Assembly (NCBI GenBank): GCA_017431035.1
Contig: JAFRLW010000012.1
Span: 39,582-103,581, forward strand
Reading direction: 5' to 3'
DNA from: Clostridia bacterium
Lineage (GTDB): Bacteria > Bacillota > Clostridia > Oscillospirales > Acutalibacteraceae
Length of the DNA stretch: 64,000 nucleotides
A program made the position numbers and the translations under genes. Positions 33,020 through 40,612 of the stretch are shown here, piece after piece. The notes beneath the pieces are model-generated. The model saw nothing but the letters and a program-made list of their open reading frames with translations. It had not been told where the DNA came from and did no database searches. Position 1 is the stretch's first letter; each line of letters opens with the position of its first letter.

Positions 33020-33459
33020 TGGACTACAGAAAATACGGTGACACCCTTTATATCCGTATGGATAAAGGCGACGAGATTATTGAAAATATAATAAAGATTT
33101 GTGAAAAGGAAGAAATATCTTCTGCCACTCTCAGCGGAATAGGTGGCTGCAGCGAGGCAGAGATACAAACCTTTGTGCCCGAAAGCGGCACCTTTATGAC
33201 AAATAAATTATGCGGTATGTTAGAACTTGTTTCCCTTACGGGAAGCGTTATAAAAGGCGAGGATAAAAAAATATATCACCACACCCACGCCGTTTTTTCA
33301 TATAAAGACGGCGAGCGCCATACTATAGCCGCAGGGCATATAAAATCGATAACCGTTTTATACACGGCGGAAATAGAACTAAGACCCGTGAAAGACGGTG
33401 TAATCGGAAGACGGTTTGACCCGGTCACAAAAACGGGATTTTGGGATTTTAAGTTGTAA
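33019..33459 (+). CDS. PPC (DUF296) domain protein
   Basis: This is a 146-residue single PPC/DUF296 domain. Characteristic elements are an early DKGDEIIENIIKICEKEEISSATLSGIGGCSEAEIQTF and the late HHTHAVFSYKDGERHTIAAGHIKS with clustered histidines that bind metal in bacterial homologues. In plants the domain accompanies AT-hooks; in bacteria it is stand-alone and forms trimers. It is directly coupled to the TfoX-N gene. No function can be assigned. Confidence 0.88.
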   Translation: MDYRKYGDTLYIRMDKGDEIIENIIKICEKEEISSATLSGIGGCSEAEIQTFVPESGTFMTNKLCGMLELVSLTGSVIKGEDKKIYHHTHAVFSYKDGERHTIAAGHIKSITVLYTAEIELRPVKDGVIGRRFDPVTKTGFWDFKL

Positions 33460-33596
33460 TAAAACTAAAAAAGAGATTATTCATAAACATTTTGCAGCAT
33501 AAGGTTTATAAAAAGTTCTAAAAAATATTAAGCGATGAAACGAGCGCAGAAGGCACAATACTTTTTTATCGTTATCGGTAGACAGGGGGCTATGAC

Positions 33597-34280
33597 TTGA
33601 TAGATGAAATAAGGGAAACGCTTTTTAGGCTTTCGGATAAAAAGTACCGTGATTTTCAAAGCAGGTTGTTGCCCACCGTAGATAAAGACAAAATAATAGG
33701 GGTTAGAACACCGCTTCTTAAACAATACGCAAAGAGACTTCTTGCCGAAAACAAGGCGGAAACATTTATAAATACGCTTCCGCACAAGTTTTTTGACGAA
33801 AACCAGTTACACGCCTTTATAATATCGGGGATTAAAGATTTTGACCTTTGTATAAAGGAGATTGACCGCTTTTTGCCTTATGTCGACAACTGGGCGACCT
33901 GCGACCAACTCTCCCCCGTATCTTTTAAGAAAAACCGAAAAGAACTTATAAAAAAGGCAAAAGAGTGGATAGCATCCGACAAGACCTATACTATACGTTT
34001 TGGTATAGGGGTGCTGATGAGATATTTTCTTGATGAGGATTACAAAAAAGAATATCCAAAAGCGGTTTCAAAAATACGCTCGGATGAGTACTACGTAAAT
34101 ATGATGATAGCGTGGTATTTTGCCACGGCACTTGCAAAACAGTATGACAGTATTCTGCCCTTTATCGAAAACGGAGAATTAGATACTTTTACACACAACA
34201 AAGCGATACAAAAGGCTATTGAGAGTTACAGAATAACCGAAAAACAAAAAGAATATCTTAAAAGCCTTAAGACTTATTGA
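33597..34280 (+). CDS. AlkD-like DNA alkylation repair protein
   Basis: This 227-residue HEAT-repeat protein of the AlkD family shows the typical runs GVRTPLLKQYAKRL, LPHKFFDENQLHAF, VDNWATCDQLSP and VNMMIAWYFATALAK. AlkD-type glycosylases remove bulky or cationic alkylated bases without base flipping. The start is TTG 33597, eight bases after AGGGGG; the nearby ATG 33592 is out of frame. The 137-bp gap before it contains no recognisable terminator or promoter of high quality. Confidence 0.85.
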   Translation: MIDEIRETLFRLSDKKYRDFQSRLLPTVDKDKIIGVRTPLLKQYAKRLLAENKAETFINTLPHKFFDENQLHAFIISGIKDFDLCIKEIDRFLPYVDNWATCDQLSPVSFKKNRKELIKKAKEWIASDKTYTIRFGIGVLMRYFLDEDYKKEYPKAVSKIRSDEYYVNMMIAWYFATALAKQYDSILPFIENGELDTFTHNKAIQKAIESYRITEKQKEYLKSLKTY

Positions 34281-34304
34281 CCTTATCGGCACTAATTCTA
34301 TAAT
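34277..34304 (+). promoter_or_regulatory. sigma-A promoter of ZIP transporter gene
   Basis: TTGACC (34277-34282) and TATAAT (34299-34304) are 16 bp apart, 20 bp before the ATG. It lies immediately after and partly overlapping the AlkD stop codon. Confidence 0.6.
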
Positions 34305-34324
34305 AAAACTTTAGGGGATATGTA

Positions 34325-35104
34325 ATGAAAACAAATATTTTATTTTCTATGTGGATACCGTTTTTCGGCACCTGCTTGGGTTCGGCTATGGTGTTTTTCC
34401 TCAAAAATCAGATTTCGGAAAAACTTCAAAAGGTGCTTGCCGGTTTTGCGGCGGGAGTTATGATGGCGGCGTCTTTCTGGAGTCTTTTGCTGCCCTCGCT
34501 TGAAGCGAGTGAAGATATGGGGAAATGGTCTTTTTTCCCTGCCGCTATAGGTTTTATTTGCGGCATAGGGTTTTTACTGCTTTTAGACGTTGTCACTCCG
34601 CATATACATTTTGATAAACAGCAAGAAGGACCTTCAAGGGGGCTTAAACGCACAACCGAAATGATGTTGGCGGTAACGCTTCACAACATACCTGAGGGTA
34701 TGGCGGTAGGTGTAGTATGCGCAGGGTGGTTATCGGGAAACAGCAACATCAGTTCTACTGCGGCTTTAGCCCTTGCTATTGGTATTGCGATACAAAACTT
34801 CCCTGAAGGCGCAATAGTTTCAATGCCGCTTCGCGCGGAGGGTATGAAAAAGGGAAAAACCTTTATTATGGGTGCGCTTTCGGGTATAGTAGAGCCTATT
34901 GCAACGGCGCTGACTATTCTTGCGGCAAGTGTTGTTGTGACAATTCTTCCCTATCTTCAAGCCTTTGCCGCCGGCGCTATGATATACGTAGTGACAGAGG
35001 AACTTATCCCTCAAGCCACAGGCGGAAAACATACAAATCTCGGCACGCTTTCCTTCTCGCTCGGATTTGTTGTAATGATGATACTTGACGTGGCGCTCGG
35101 ATAA
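34325..35104 (+). CDS. ZIP family divalent metal transporter
   Basis: This 259-residue membrane protein has about eight segments. The two ZIP metal-binding motifs are intact: HNIPEG near residue 118 and QNFPEG near 158, in adjacent helices. A short histidine motif (PHIHFD) occurs in the cytoplasmic loop between segments three and four. It imports zinc, iron or manganese. It starts a possible operon with a GNAT gene, azlCD and mini-RNase III. Confidence 0.93.
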   Translation: MKTNILFSMWIPFFGTCLGSAMVFFLKNQISEKLQKVLAGFAAGVMMAASFWSLLLPSLEASEDMGKWSFFPAAIGFICGIGFLLLLDVVTPHIHFDKQQEGPSRGLKRTTEMMLAVTLHNIPEGMAVGVVCAGWLSGNSNISSTAALALAIGIAIQNFPEGAIVSMPLRAEGMKKGKTFIMGALSGIVEPIATALTILAASVVVTILPYLQAFAAGAMIYVVTEELIPQATGGKHTNLGTLSFSLGFVVMMILDVALG

Positions 35105-35118
35105 AGTAAGGGGTTAAT

Positions 35119-35553
35119 ATGGTTTTCAGAAAAATTGAAGAAAAAGACCGCAAAGAAATCTTTGATATGATGTCGGTATTCTATAGAAGCGAAGCCGTTT
35201 CGACAAGCGGTTCGCCTGAGATTTTTAATAACGATATTTCCGCTTGTTTGGATGACAATATAAACCTATATGGATATGTGTTTTCCGAAAACGGCGAGAT
35301 AGCAGGATACGGTATGGTGACAAAAAGTTTTTCCACCGAGGCGGGAAAAGAGTGTTTTTGGGTGGAAGATATATACATAAAACCCGAATACAGAGGAAAA
35401 GGCACAGGGGGACAGTTTTTGGACTTTTTAAGAGATAAATACAAAGGCTATGCGCTTAAATTAGAGGTTGAAACAGAAAACGAAAGGGCTATTGCCGTTT
35501 ATAAAAAACACGGATTTTCAGAACTGCCCTATTTTGTTATGGCAATATTTTAG
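35119..35553 (+). CDS. GNAT family N-acetyltransferase
   Basis: This 144-residue single GNAT domain has CFWVEDIYIKPEYRGKGTGGQFLDFL (residues 74-99). It contains the acetyl-CoA loop R-G-K-G-T-G, and the late ERAIAVYKKHGFSELPYFVM block. The acceptor substrate is unknown. AGTAAGGGG precedes ATG; it lies 14 bp after the ZIP gene. Confidence 0.92.
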   Translation: MVFRKIEEKDRKEIFDMMSVFYRSEAVSTSGSPEIFNNDISACLDDNINLYGYVFSENGEIAGYGMVTKSFSTEAGKECFWVEDIYIKPEYRGKGTGGQFLDFLRDKYKGYALKLEVETENERAIAVYKKHGFSELPYFVMAIF

Positions 35554-35564
35554 AAGGGGCAAAA

Positions 35565-36248
35565 ATGGAAAAAAACAAGACAATTAAAAGGGCTTTTATA
35601 GCCTCGCTTCCGGTACTTGCCGGATATATGGTGCTGGGTATCGGCTTTGGAATAATGATGAGGGACAAGGGTTTTGGCGTTTTATGGACGGCGGCTATGA
35701 GCCTCAGCATATTTTCGGGAACATTACAATATGTCGGCGTGGGGCTGCTGGCAGCGCCTGCTACAATGATACAAACGGCTATAACCTCGCTTATTGTAAA
35801 TGCGAGGTATATGTTCTACAGCATTTCTATGGTGAAAAAATATAAGGGAACGGGAAAATACAAACCGTTTTTGATTTTCGGTCTCACCGACGAAACCTAC
35901 ACCATACTCTCCGGCGAAACGCCAAAGGATGCAAACGAGAACAAATATCGCTTTTTAGTCACCACCTTTAACCATATATACTGGATTATAGGCGGAATAA
36001 CGGGAAACCTGCTCGGTCAAATAATTCCCTTTAGCACAAGGGGTATCGACTTTTCGATGACGGCTATATTCATAGCCTCTTTTACTGAAGAGTGGATAAA
36101 GAAAAACAATCGAAAAGGTGCGATAATAGGCGTAGTAACAACCCTTGTTTGTTTGCTTCTGTTCGGTGAAAAGTGGTTTTTAATACCCTCAATGCTTATA
36201 ATGACCCTCCTTTTATCCATAAAACCTAAAAGGGAGGCGGCAAAATGA
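35565..36248 (+). CDS. azlC: AzlC family branched-chain amino-acid exporter subunit
   Basis: This 227-residue membrane protein has AzlC features: ASLPVLAGYMVLGIGFGIMM at the start, SLSIFSGTLQYVGVGLL near 48-65, LIVNARYMFYSISM near 88-102, and FGLTDETYTIL near 118. With AzlD it forms the exporter/permease for branched-chain amino acids (and azaleucine). It overlaps azlD by 4 bp. Confidence 0.92.
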   Translation: MEKNKTIKRAFIASLPVLAGYMVLGIGFGIMMRDKGFGVLWTAAMSLSIFSGTLQYVGVGLLAAPATMIQTAITSLIVNARYMFYSISMVKKYKGTGKYKPFLIFGLTDETYTILSGETPKDANENKYRFLVTTFNHIYWIIGGITGNLLGQIIPFSTRGIDFSMTAIFIASFTEEWIKKNNRKGAIIGVVTTLVCLLLFGEKWFLIPSMLIMTLLLSIKPKREAAK

Positions 36249-36568
36249 AAACAGAGGCTATACTTATTATAATTATGGCGGGAGTGACCGCATTGCTTCG
36301 TTTTTTGCCCTTTCTCTTCTTTTCGGGCAAAAGGGAAACGCCGAAATACATAGTGTATTTAGGCGAGGTTTTGCCCCAGGCGATTATCGGAATGCTGATA
36401 GTTTATTGTCTGCGCCTTACCGATTTCACAACAAAGCCTTTCGGGCTTCCCGAAATAATAGCGGTTGTTTTTGTCGTGGTTTTACAAGCCGTAAAACGCA
36501 ACTCGCTTTTAAGTGTTCTCGGCGGCACCGCCGTTTATATGTTGCTTTTGCAACTTGTTTTCAAATAG
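36245..36568 (+). CDS. azlD: AzlD family transporter subunit
   Basis: This 107-residue protein has four hydrophobic segments and the AzlD signature GVTALLRFLPFLFFSG...PKYIVYLGEVLPQAIIGMLIVYCL. It is the small partner of AzlC. GGAGGCGG precedes the ATG inside the azlC end. Confidence 0.9.
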   Translation: MKTEAILIIIMAGVTALLRFLPFLFFSGKRETPKYIVYLGEVLPQAIIGMLIVYCLRLTDFTTKPFGLPEIIAVVFVVVLQAVKRNSLLSVLGGTAVYMLLLQLVFK

Positions 36569-36577
36569 AGGTGAATT

Positions 36578-36943
36578 ATGAAAGAAAACACAAAACTGTC
36601 TCCTTTTAATCTTGCTTTTTTAGGTGATGCGGTATATAGCCTTTTTGTCAGAGAAAAACTTGCAAAAACAAATCTTCCGATAAAGGAATTAAACGAAAAG
36701 GCAAACGCCATAGTAAGCGCCGTGAGTCAGGCAAAGACCTTTGAAATAATAAAAAACCTTTTGACAAAAGAGGAAACCGAAATCTTCAAAAGGGGCAGAA
36801 ATATTCATACGCATAGTAGACCTAAAAGCGCCACCGTAGCCGAATACCATATCGCCACGGGATTTGAAACACTTATGGGATATTTGTATATAGAGGGAAA
36901 AATCGATAGAATAAAAGAATTGATTGATAAAACCGGAATATAA
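36578..36943 (+). CDS. mrnC: Mini-ribonuclease III
   Basis: This 121-residue RNase III-like nuclease lacks a dsRNA-binding domain. It has the MrnC core LAFLGDAVYSLFVREKL (catalytic Asp near 17), NEKANAIVSAVSQAK, the GRN block FKRGRNIHTHSRPKSATVAEYHIATGFETLMGYLYIEG with the conserved glutamates. It matures 23S rRNA ends in Bacillus. In Bacillus it follows cysS; here cysS is absent. Confidence 0.95.
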   Translation: MKENTKLSPFNLAFLGDAVYSLFVREKLAKTNLPIKELNEKANAIVSAVSQAKTFEIIKNLLTKEETEIFKRGRNIHTHSRPKSATVAEYHIATGFETLMGYLYIEGKIDRIKELIDKTGI

Positions 36944-36947
36944 AACA

Positions 36948-36978
36948 CAACAACCCCGTATTTCTACGGGGTTGTTGC
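36948..36978 (+). terminator. Hairpin after mrnC
   Basis: CAACAACCCCGTA and TACGGGGTTGTTG form a perfect 13-bp stem with a TTTC loop. There is no U-run on the plus strand, so termination may depend on other factors. Confidence 0.7.
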
Positions 36979-37002
36979 GTATGGGGATGAATATGGTGGA
37001 CA

Positions 37003-37080
37003 TCGTGCGACATAAGGGGCTGTCGCAGTTGCCTATTAAAACCCGGAACGTCTTTAAGGGGACAAAAAAGGCGTTCGAGG
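37003..37080. other. Two further hairpins in convergent mrnC-noc spacer
   Basis: TGCGACA/TGTCGCA (37006-37027) and GAACGTCTTT/AAAGGCGTTC (37046-37076, one G-U pair) form successive stems. Their loops share the word AAGGGG. The spacer has no ORF. It may be a 3'-UTR structure of either convergent transcript or a degraded repeat. Confidence 0.4.
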
Positions 37081-37090
37081 ATTTTACAAA

Positions 37091-37897
37091 TTAACAAATC
37101 TTCATTTGAGAATAGGTAGGCTCTGCCTTCTTTTTTATTTTTATACTAAAATCGACGTGGGTATCGGTGTCGTTTAGGGTAAAATCGGTTTCGTATCCGG
37201 CGTTTTTGAGTGTAGTAAGCATTTTTTCAACGCTGTTTACAAAAAATCTAACGTCGCCTATCGCCGTTTTTCTCACGGGCTCTTTTTTCTTCGGCAAAAA
37301 GTAACTGCCTACAAGTTCTTTTGTAGCCGCAATGCCGAGGCCCCTTGTTTTTACCTCGTGTATGGCGTCTTTAAGCGCACTCCTCGGCAACATCATCAGC
37401 GAGTGTATTTGTTCCTCAGTAAGTATTCCGTCGACCTCGCCTCTTAGTTCAAAAGGAAAGGAAACAAGCCTTAGTTTGTCCTCTAATGTGGCCGATGGAA
37501 CGCTCAAATATTCGGCGATTTGAGCTAAGTTCAGAGGGTGGTCGTTTATAAGATAGGATAGGTTGTCCGCCATTTCAAAATCACCTGCGGGCAAAACGCT
37601 CAACCTATCGGCAAGACGAAAAAGGGCGGCTTTTGTTTTTGAACATTTTATTTTTACACAGGGCACTGCTTTAAGCCGAAGCAGTCTTGCGCAGATAAGC
37701 CGTCTTTTTCCCGATACAAGTTCCAAATATCCGTTTTCGTTTGTGCGGATAACAAGCGGAGTGATTATGCCGTGTTTTGTTATACTGCTTTTAAGCGGTT
37801 CAAGACAGTAATCGTTTGCGGTGTATAAATCGTTTGCAGGGGGCATCATTATCTTTGACGGGTTTATGTAAGAAACAAGTTTTAACATCTGTCTCAA
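37091..37897 (-). CDS. noc: ParB/Noc-like DNA-binding protein
   Basis: This roughly 268-residue protein of the ParB/Noc superfamily has an N-terminal ParB nuclease-like/CTP-binding domain (KIMMPPANDLY..., ITPLVIRTNENGYLELVSGKRRLICARLL). A helix-turn-helix follows (LNLAQIAEYLSVPSATLEDKLRLVSFP, near residue 130), then a C-terminal dimerisation-like region. The nucleotide-box GERR of typical ParB is GKRR here. Its position directly after rsmG matches Bacillus noc. It could act in nucleoid occlusion or segregation. TTG 37897, nine bases after AAAGGAG, is the preferred start; a TTG at 37906 abuts the Shine-Dalgarno. Confidence 0.82.
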   Translation of the reverse strand: MRQMLKLVSYINPSKIMMPPANDLYTANDYCLEPLKSSITKHGIITPLVIRTNENGYLELVSGKRRLICARLLRLKAVPCVKIKCSKTKAALFRLADRLSVLPAGDFEMADNLSYLINDHPLNLAQIAEYLSVPSATLEDKLRLVSFPFELRGEVDGILTEEQIHSLMMLPRSALKDAIHEVKTRGLGIAATKELVGSYFLPKKKEPVRKTAIGDVRFFVNSVEKMLTTLKNAGYETDFTLNDTDTHVDFSIKIKKKAEPTYSQMKIC

Positions 37898-37960
37898 AAA
37901 CGGCAACTCCTTTTTGATTTTCTAAAACTATTATCACTAAAGAAGTCAAAAAAGTAAAGA

Positions 37961-38021
37961 AAAAGGGTGCGACAAAATGCACCCTAAAAAAACAAAAAAC
38001 GCCTTATTTTAAGGCGTTTTT
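37961..38021 (-). terminator. Tandem terminators of mnmE-mnmG-rsmG
   Basis: On the minus strand a first hairpin (AACGCCTT/AAGGCGTT, 37998-38018) followed by TTTTGTTTTTTT overlaps the last rsmG codons, the stop TAA lying in the loop. A second hairpin GGGTGC/GCACCC (37965-37984) followed by TTTTTC comes 13 bp later. Confidence 0.88.
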
Positions 38022-38723
38022 TTTGATTTTAGCAAAACTTCTCGGGTATTTTGGCGAAGTTTGCGATATCTTTTTTGAAACAACAAAGGCTCTTTTCTCT
38101 TTTCCGGTTAGAGTTTCGTAGTAAACCGAAGGGTTATCGGCGCCGAGTATCTTAAAAGCACCGTTTGCCTTAGCGACCTCGCTATCCACGGCGTCGCCTT
38201 TCATAGCGACAAAATATCCTCCCACTTTTATATAAGGTATTGAGAGTTCGCAAAGAACGGGCAGGGCGGCAACCGCACGGGCAGTTGCATAGTCAAACTG
38301 TTCTCTATAAAGCGGGTCTTTTGCGCCGTCCTCGGCACGAGAGTGAACAAGTGTGGCGGAAAGTCCCGTTTTTTTAAGCACCACCCTTAAAAAATTGAGC
38401 CTTTTTTCCAAAGCGTCCATAAGGGTTAATTTCAAATCGGGACGTATAATCAAAAGCACAACTCCCGGAAAACCGGCACCGGTACCTATATCTATAATAC
38501 TGCTTTTCTCTTTAGGACAAATGTTTTTGAAAAACAAAATACAGTCTAAAAAGTGCTTTATGACTATTTCGGAAGGCTCTACTATCGCCGTTAGATTTAC
38601 CGATTTGTTGTACTCTATAAGCAAATCGCCATAGATAGAAAGTCTTGTTTTTATTTCTCTTGTCAGTTCCACACCAAACGAGCGACAAATAGGCTCAATA
38701 GGAGAAAAATCAAACTCGGTCAT
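38004..38723 (-). CDS. rsmG: 16S rRNA (guanine527-N7)-methyltransferase
   Basis: This 239-residue SAM-dependent enzyme (GidB) has the motif IIDIGTGAGFPGVVLLIIRPDL near residues 73-94. LTLMDALEKRLNFLR and the FDYATARAVAALPVLCEL block follow. It modifies G527 of 16S rRNA. Its start overlaps the mnmG stop by 4 bp. The last codons are folded into the operon's terminator hairpin, so the C-terminal residues are dictated by RNA structure. Confidence 0.96.
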   Translation of the reverse strand: MTEFDFSPIEPICRSFGVELTREIKTRLSIYGDLLIEYNKSVNLTAIVEPSEIVIKHFLDCILFFKNICPKEKSSIIDIGTGAGFPGVVLLIIRPDLKLTLMDALEKRLNFLRVVLKKTGLSATLVHSRAEDGAKDPLYREQFDYATARAVAALPVLCELSIPYIKVGGYFVAMKGDAVDSEVAKANGAFKILGADNPSVYYETLTGKEKRAFVVSKKISQTSPKYPRSFAKIKKNALK

Positions 38724-40597
38724 AAACTTCCACCTTTATTAAGATATATAAGGAGTACCGAAATATCGGCAGGGCTGACGCCCGATATGCGTGATGCCTG
38801 ACCAATACTTGCGGGAAGTATTTTCTTTAGTTTTTCCACCGCTTCAAGACGAAGTCCCTTTATCTTTTCATAGTCTATATTATCGGGGATTTTCTTCTTT
38901 TCAAGGGCTTCGGTTTTCTTTACTGTGGCGAGTTGTCTTTTTATATACCCCTCATATTTTATCTCGGTTTCAACCTTTTGTCTTATAGCGTAAGAGAGGT
39001 CGGGTCGATCTTTATCAAACTCAGCCAACATATCGTAGGAAAGTTGCGGTCTTTTTATCATATCGGCAAGGCAACATCCCGTGACAATGGGCGTGGTCCC
39101 CACCTTTTTTAGAAAGGCGTTCAGTTCTTTTGAGGGGGAGAGATAGGTCGCTTTAACCCTTTTTATCTCTTCGTGCTTTTGCTCTTTCCTTTTTATAAAA
39201 TCAGCATAGGTTTCGTCGTCTATAAGCCCTATTTCTTTGCCGATAGGCATAAGGCGTTCGTCGGCGTTATCCTGACGGAGAACTAACCTGTATTCACTTC
39301 TTGAAGTCATCATTCTGTACGGGTCCATACATCCTTTTGTGACAAGGTCGTCTATTAGAGTTCCTATATATGATGATGAACGTGGCAAAATAAGCGGAGG
39401 AAGATTTTTGACCTTTCTCGCCGCATTTATTCCGGCAACAAGCCCCTGCGCCGCCGCCTCTTCATACCCCGAAGAGCCGTTGAACTGACCGGCGCCGAAC
39501 AGTCCGTCACCGTTTTTGGTTTCAAGAGAAGCCGTGAGATACAAAGGGTCAACGCAGTCATATTCTATAGCATAAGCGTTTCTCATAACCTTGACGTTTT
39601 CAAGTCCCTTTATGGTCTTGTAAAACTTTATTTGCACCTCTTCCGGCAAAGAGGAGGACATACCCTGAAGATACATCTCGTCGGTGTTTTCTCCGCAAGG
39701 CTCTATAAAGAGTTGGTGGCGCCTTTTGTCGGCAAAGCGGACAATTTTATCCTCAATACTCGGGCAATAACGGGGGCCTACCCCCTCTATAACACCTGAG
39801 TAAAGGGGCGAACGATGAAGGTTATCAAGTATTATTTCTTTTGTTTTGTCGTTTGTGTAGGCTATGTGGCAAACAACCCTGTTTTCAGGCGGTGTTTTGG
39901 TAGAAAAACTAAACGGCTCGGTGACGCTGTCGCCCTCTTGAAGTTCCATAGCGGAAAAATCAATACTGTCTTTTGCGACACGGGCGGGAGTACCCGTCTT
40001 AAACCGCCTTAGCGGAAGACCTATCTTTTTAAGTGCTTCAGAGAGTCCTATGGCAGGGAACATACCGTCCGGGCCGCTTTCGTAATTGACCTCGCCTATA
40101 TATACCTTTCCGGCTAAAAATGTGCCGGTCGCAATAATAACGCATTTTGCGGTATAAACGGCGCCCAGCCTTGTTACAAGGTGCCAAAGCCCGTCCTCTT
40201 TATAAAGATCTACTATCTCCGCTTGTTTTACGTCGAGATTTTTTTGTTTTTCAACCGTCTGTTTCATATAACCGCTATATGCTCTGCGGTCAATTTGAGC
40301 ACGCAAAGAATACACCGCAGGACCTTTTCCCCGGTTAAGCATACGGCTTTGAATACTCGTTTTATCGGCGGCTTTTCCCATTTCTCCGCCGAGGGCGTCA
40401 AGTTCCCTCACGAGATGCCCTTTTGCCGTTCCGCCTATTGACGGATTGCAGGGCATATTTCCGATAAAATCAAGACTAATTGAAAACATAACAGTTTTGG
40501 TATTAAGCCTTGCGGCAGCAAGCGCCGCCTCTATTCCGGCGTGTCCGCCGCCTATAACGGCAACGTCATAATCTTCGGCTTTGTATTTTGGTATCAT
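38720..40597 (-). CDS. mnmG: tRNA uridine-5-carboxymethylaminomethyl synthesis enzyme MnmG
   Basis: This is a 625-residue FAD-binding protein (GidA). The N-terminal dinucleotide motif VIGGGHAGIEAALAAARL (residues 13-30) is followed by NPSIGGTAKGHLVRELDALGGEMG, the FKTGTPAR block near 205, and YCPSIEDKI with the catalytic cysteine near 285. A helical C-terminal domain binds MnmE. With MnmE it makes cmnm5U at tRNA wobble position 34. It lies 15 bp after mnmE and overlaps rsmG by 4 bp. Confidence 0.97.
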   Translation of the reverse strand: MIPKYKAEDYDVAVIGGGHAGIEAALAAARLNTKTVMFSISLDFIGNMPCNPSIGGTAKGHLVRELDALGGEMGKAADKTSIQSRMLNRGKGPAVYSLRAQIDRRAYSGYMKQTVEKQKNLDVKQAEIVDLYKEDGLWHLVTRLGAVYTAKCVIIATGTFLAGKVYIGEVNYESGPDGMFPAIGLSEALKKIGLPLRRFKTGTPARVAKDSIDFSAMELQEGDSVTEPFSFSTKTPPENRVVCHIAYTNDKTKEIILDNLHRSPLYSGVIEGVGPRYCPSIEDKIVRFADKRRHQLFIEPCGENTDEMYLQGMSSSLPEEVQIKFYKTIKGLENVKVMRNAYAIEYDCVDPLYLTASLETKNGDGLFGAGQFNGSSGYEEAAAQGLVAGINAARKVKNLPPLILPRSSSYIGTLIDDLVTKGCMDPYRMMTSRSEYRLVLRQDNADERLMPIGKEIGLIDDETYADFIKRKEQKHEEIKRVKATYLSPSKELNAFLKKVGTTPIVTGCCLADMIKRPQLSYDMLAEFDKDRPDLSYAIRQKVETEIKYEGYIKRQLATVKKTEALEKKKIPDNIDYEKIKGLRLEAVEKLKKILPASIGQASRISGVSPADISVLLIYLNKGGSL

Positions 40598-40612
40598 TTG
40601 TTCAATAAACTC

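Noticed and set aside
33460-33596. Spacer before the AlkD-like gene, checked for small RNA or peptide.
   Set aside because: AT-rich without stable hairpins, start-plus-Shine-Dalgarno pairs other than the TTG of the gene, or repeats.
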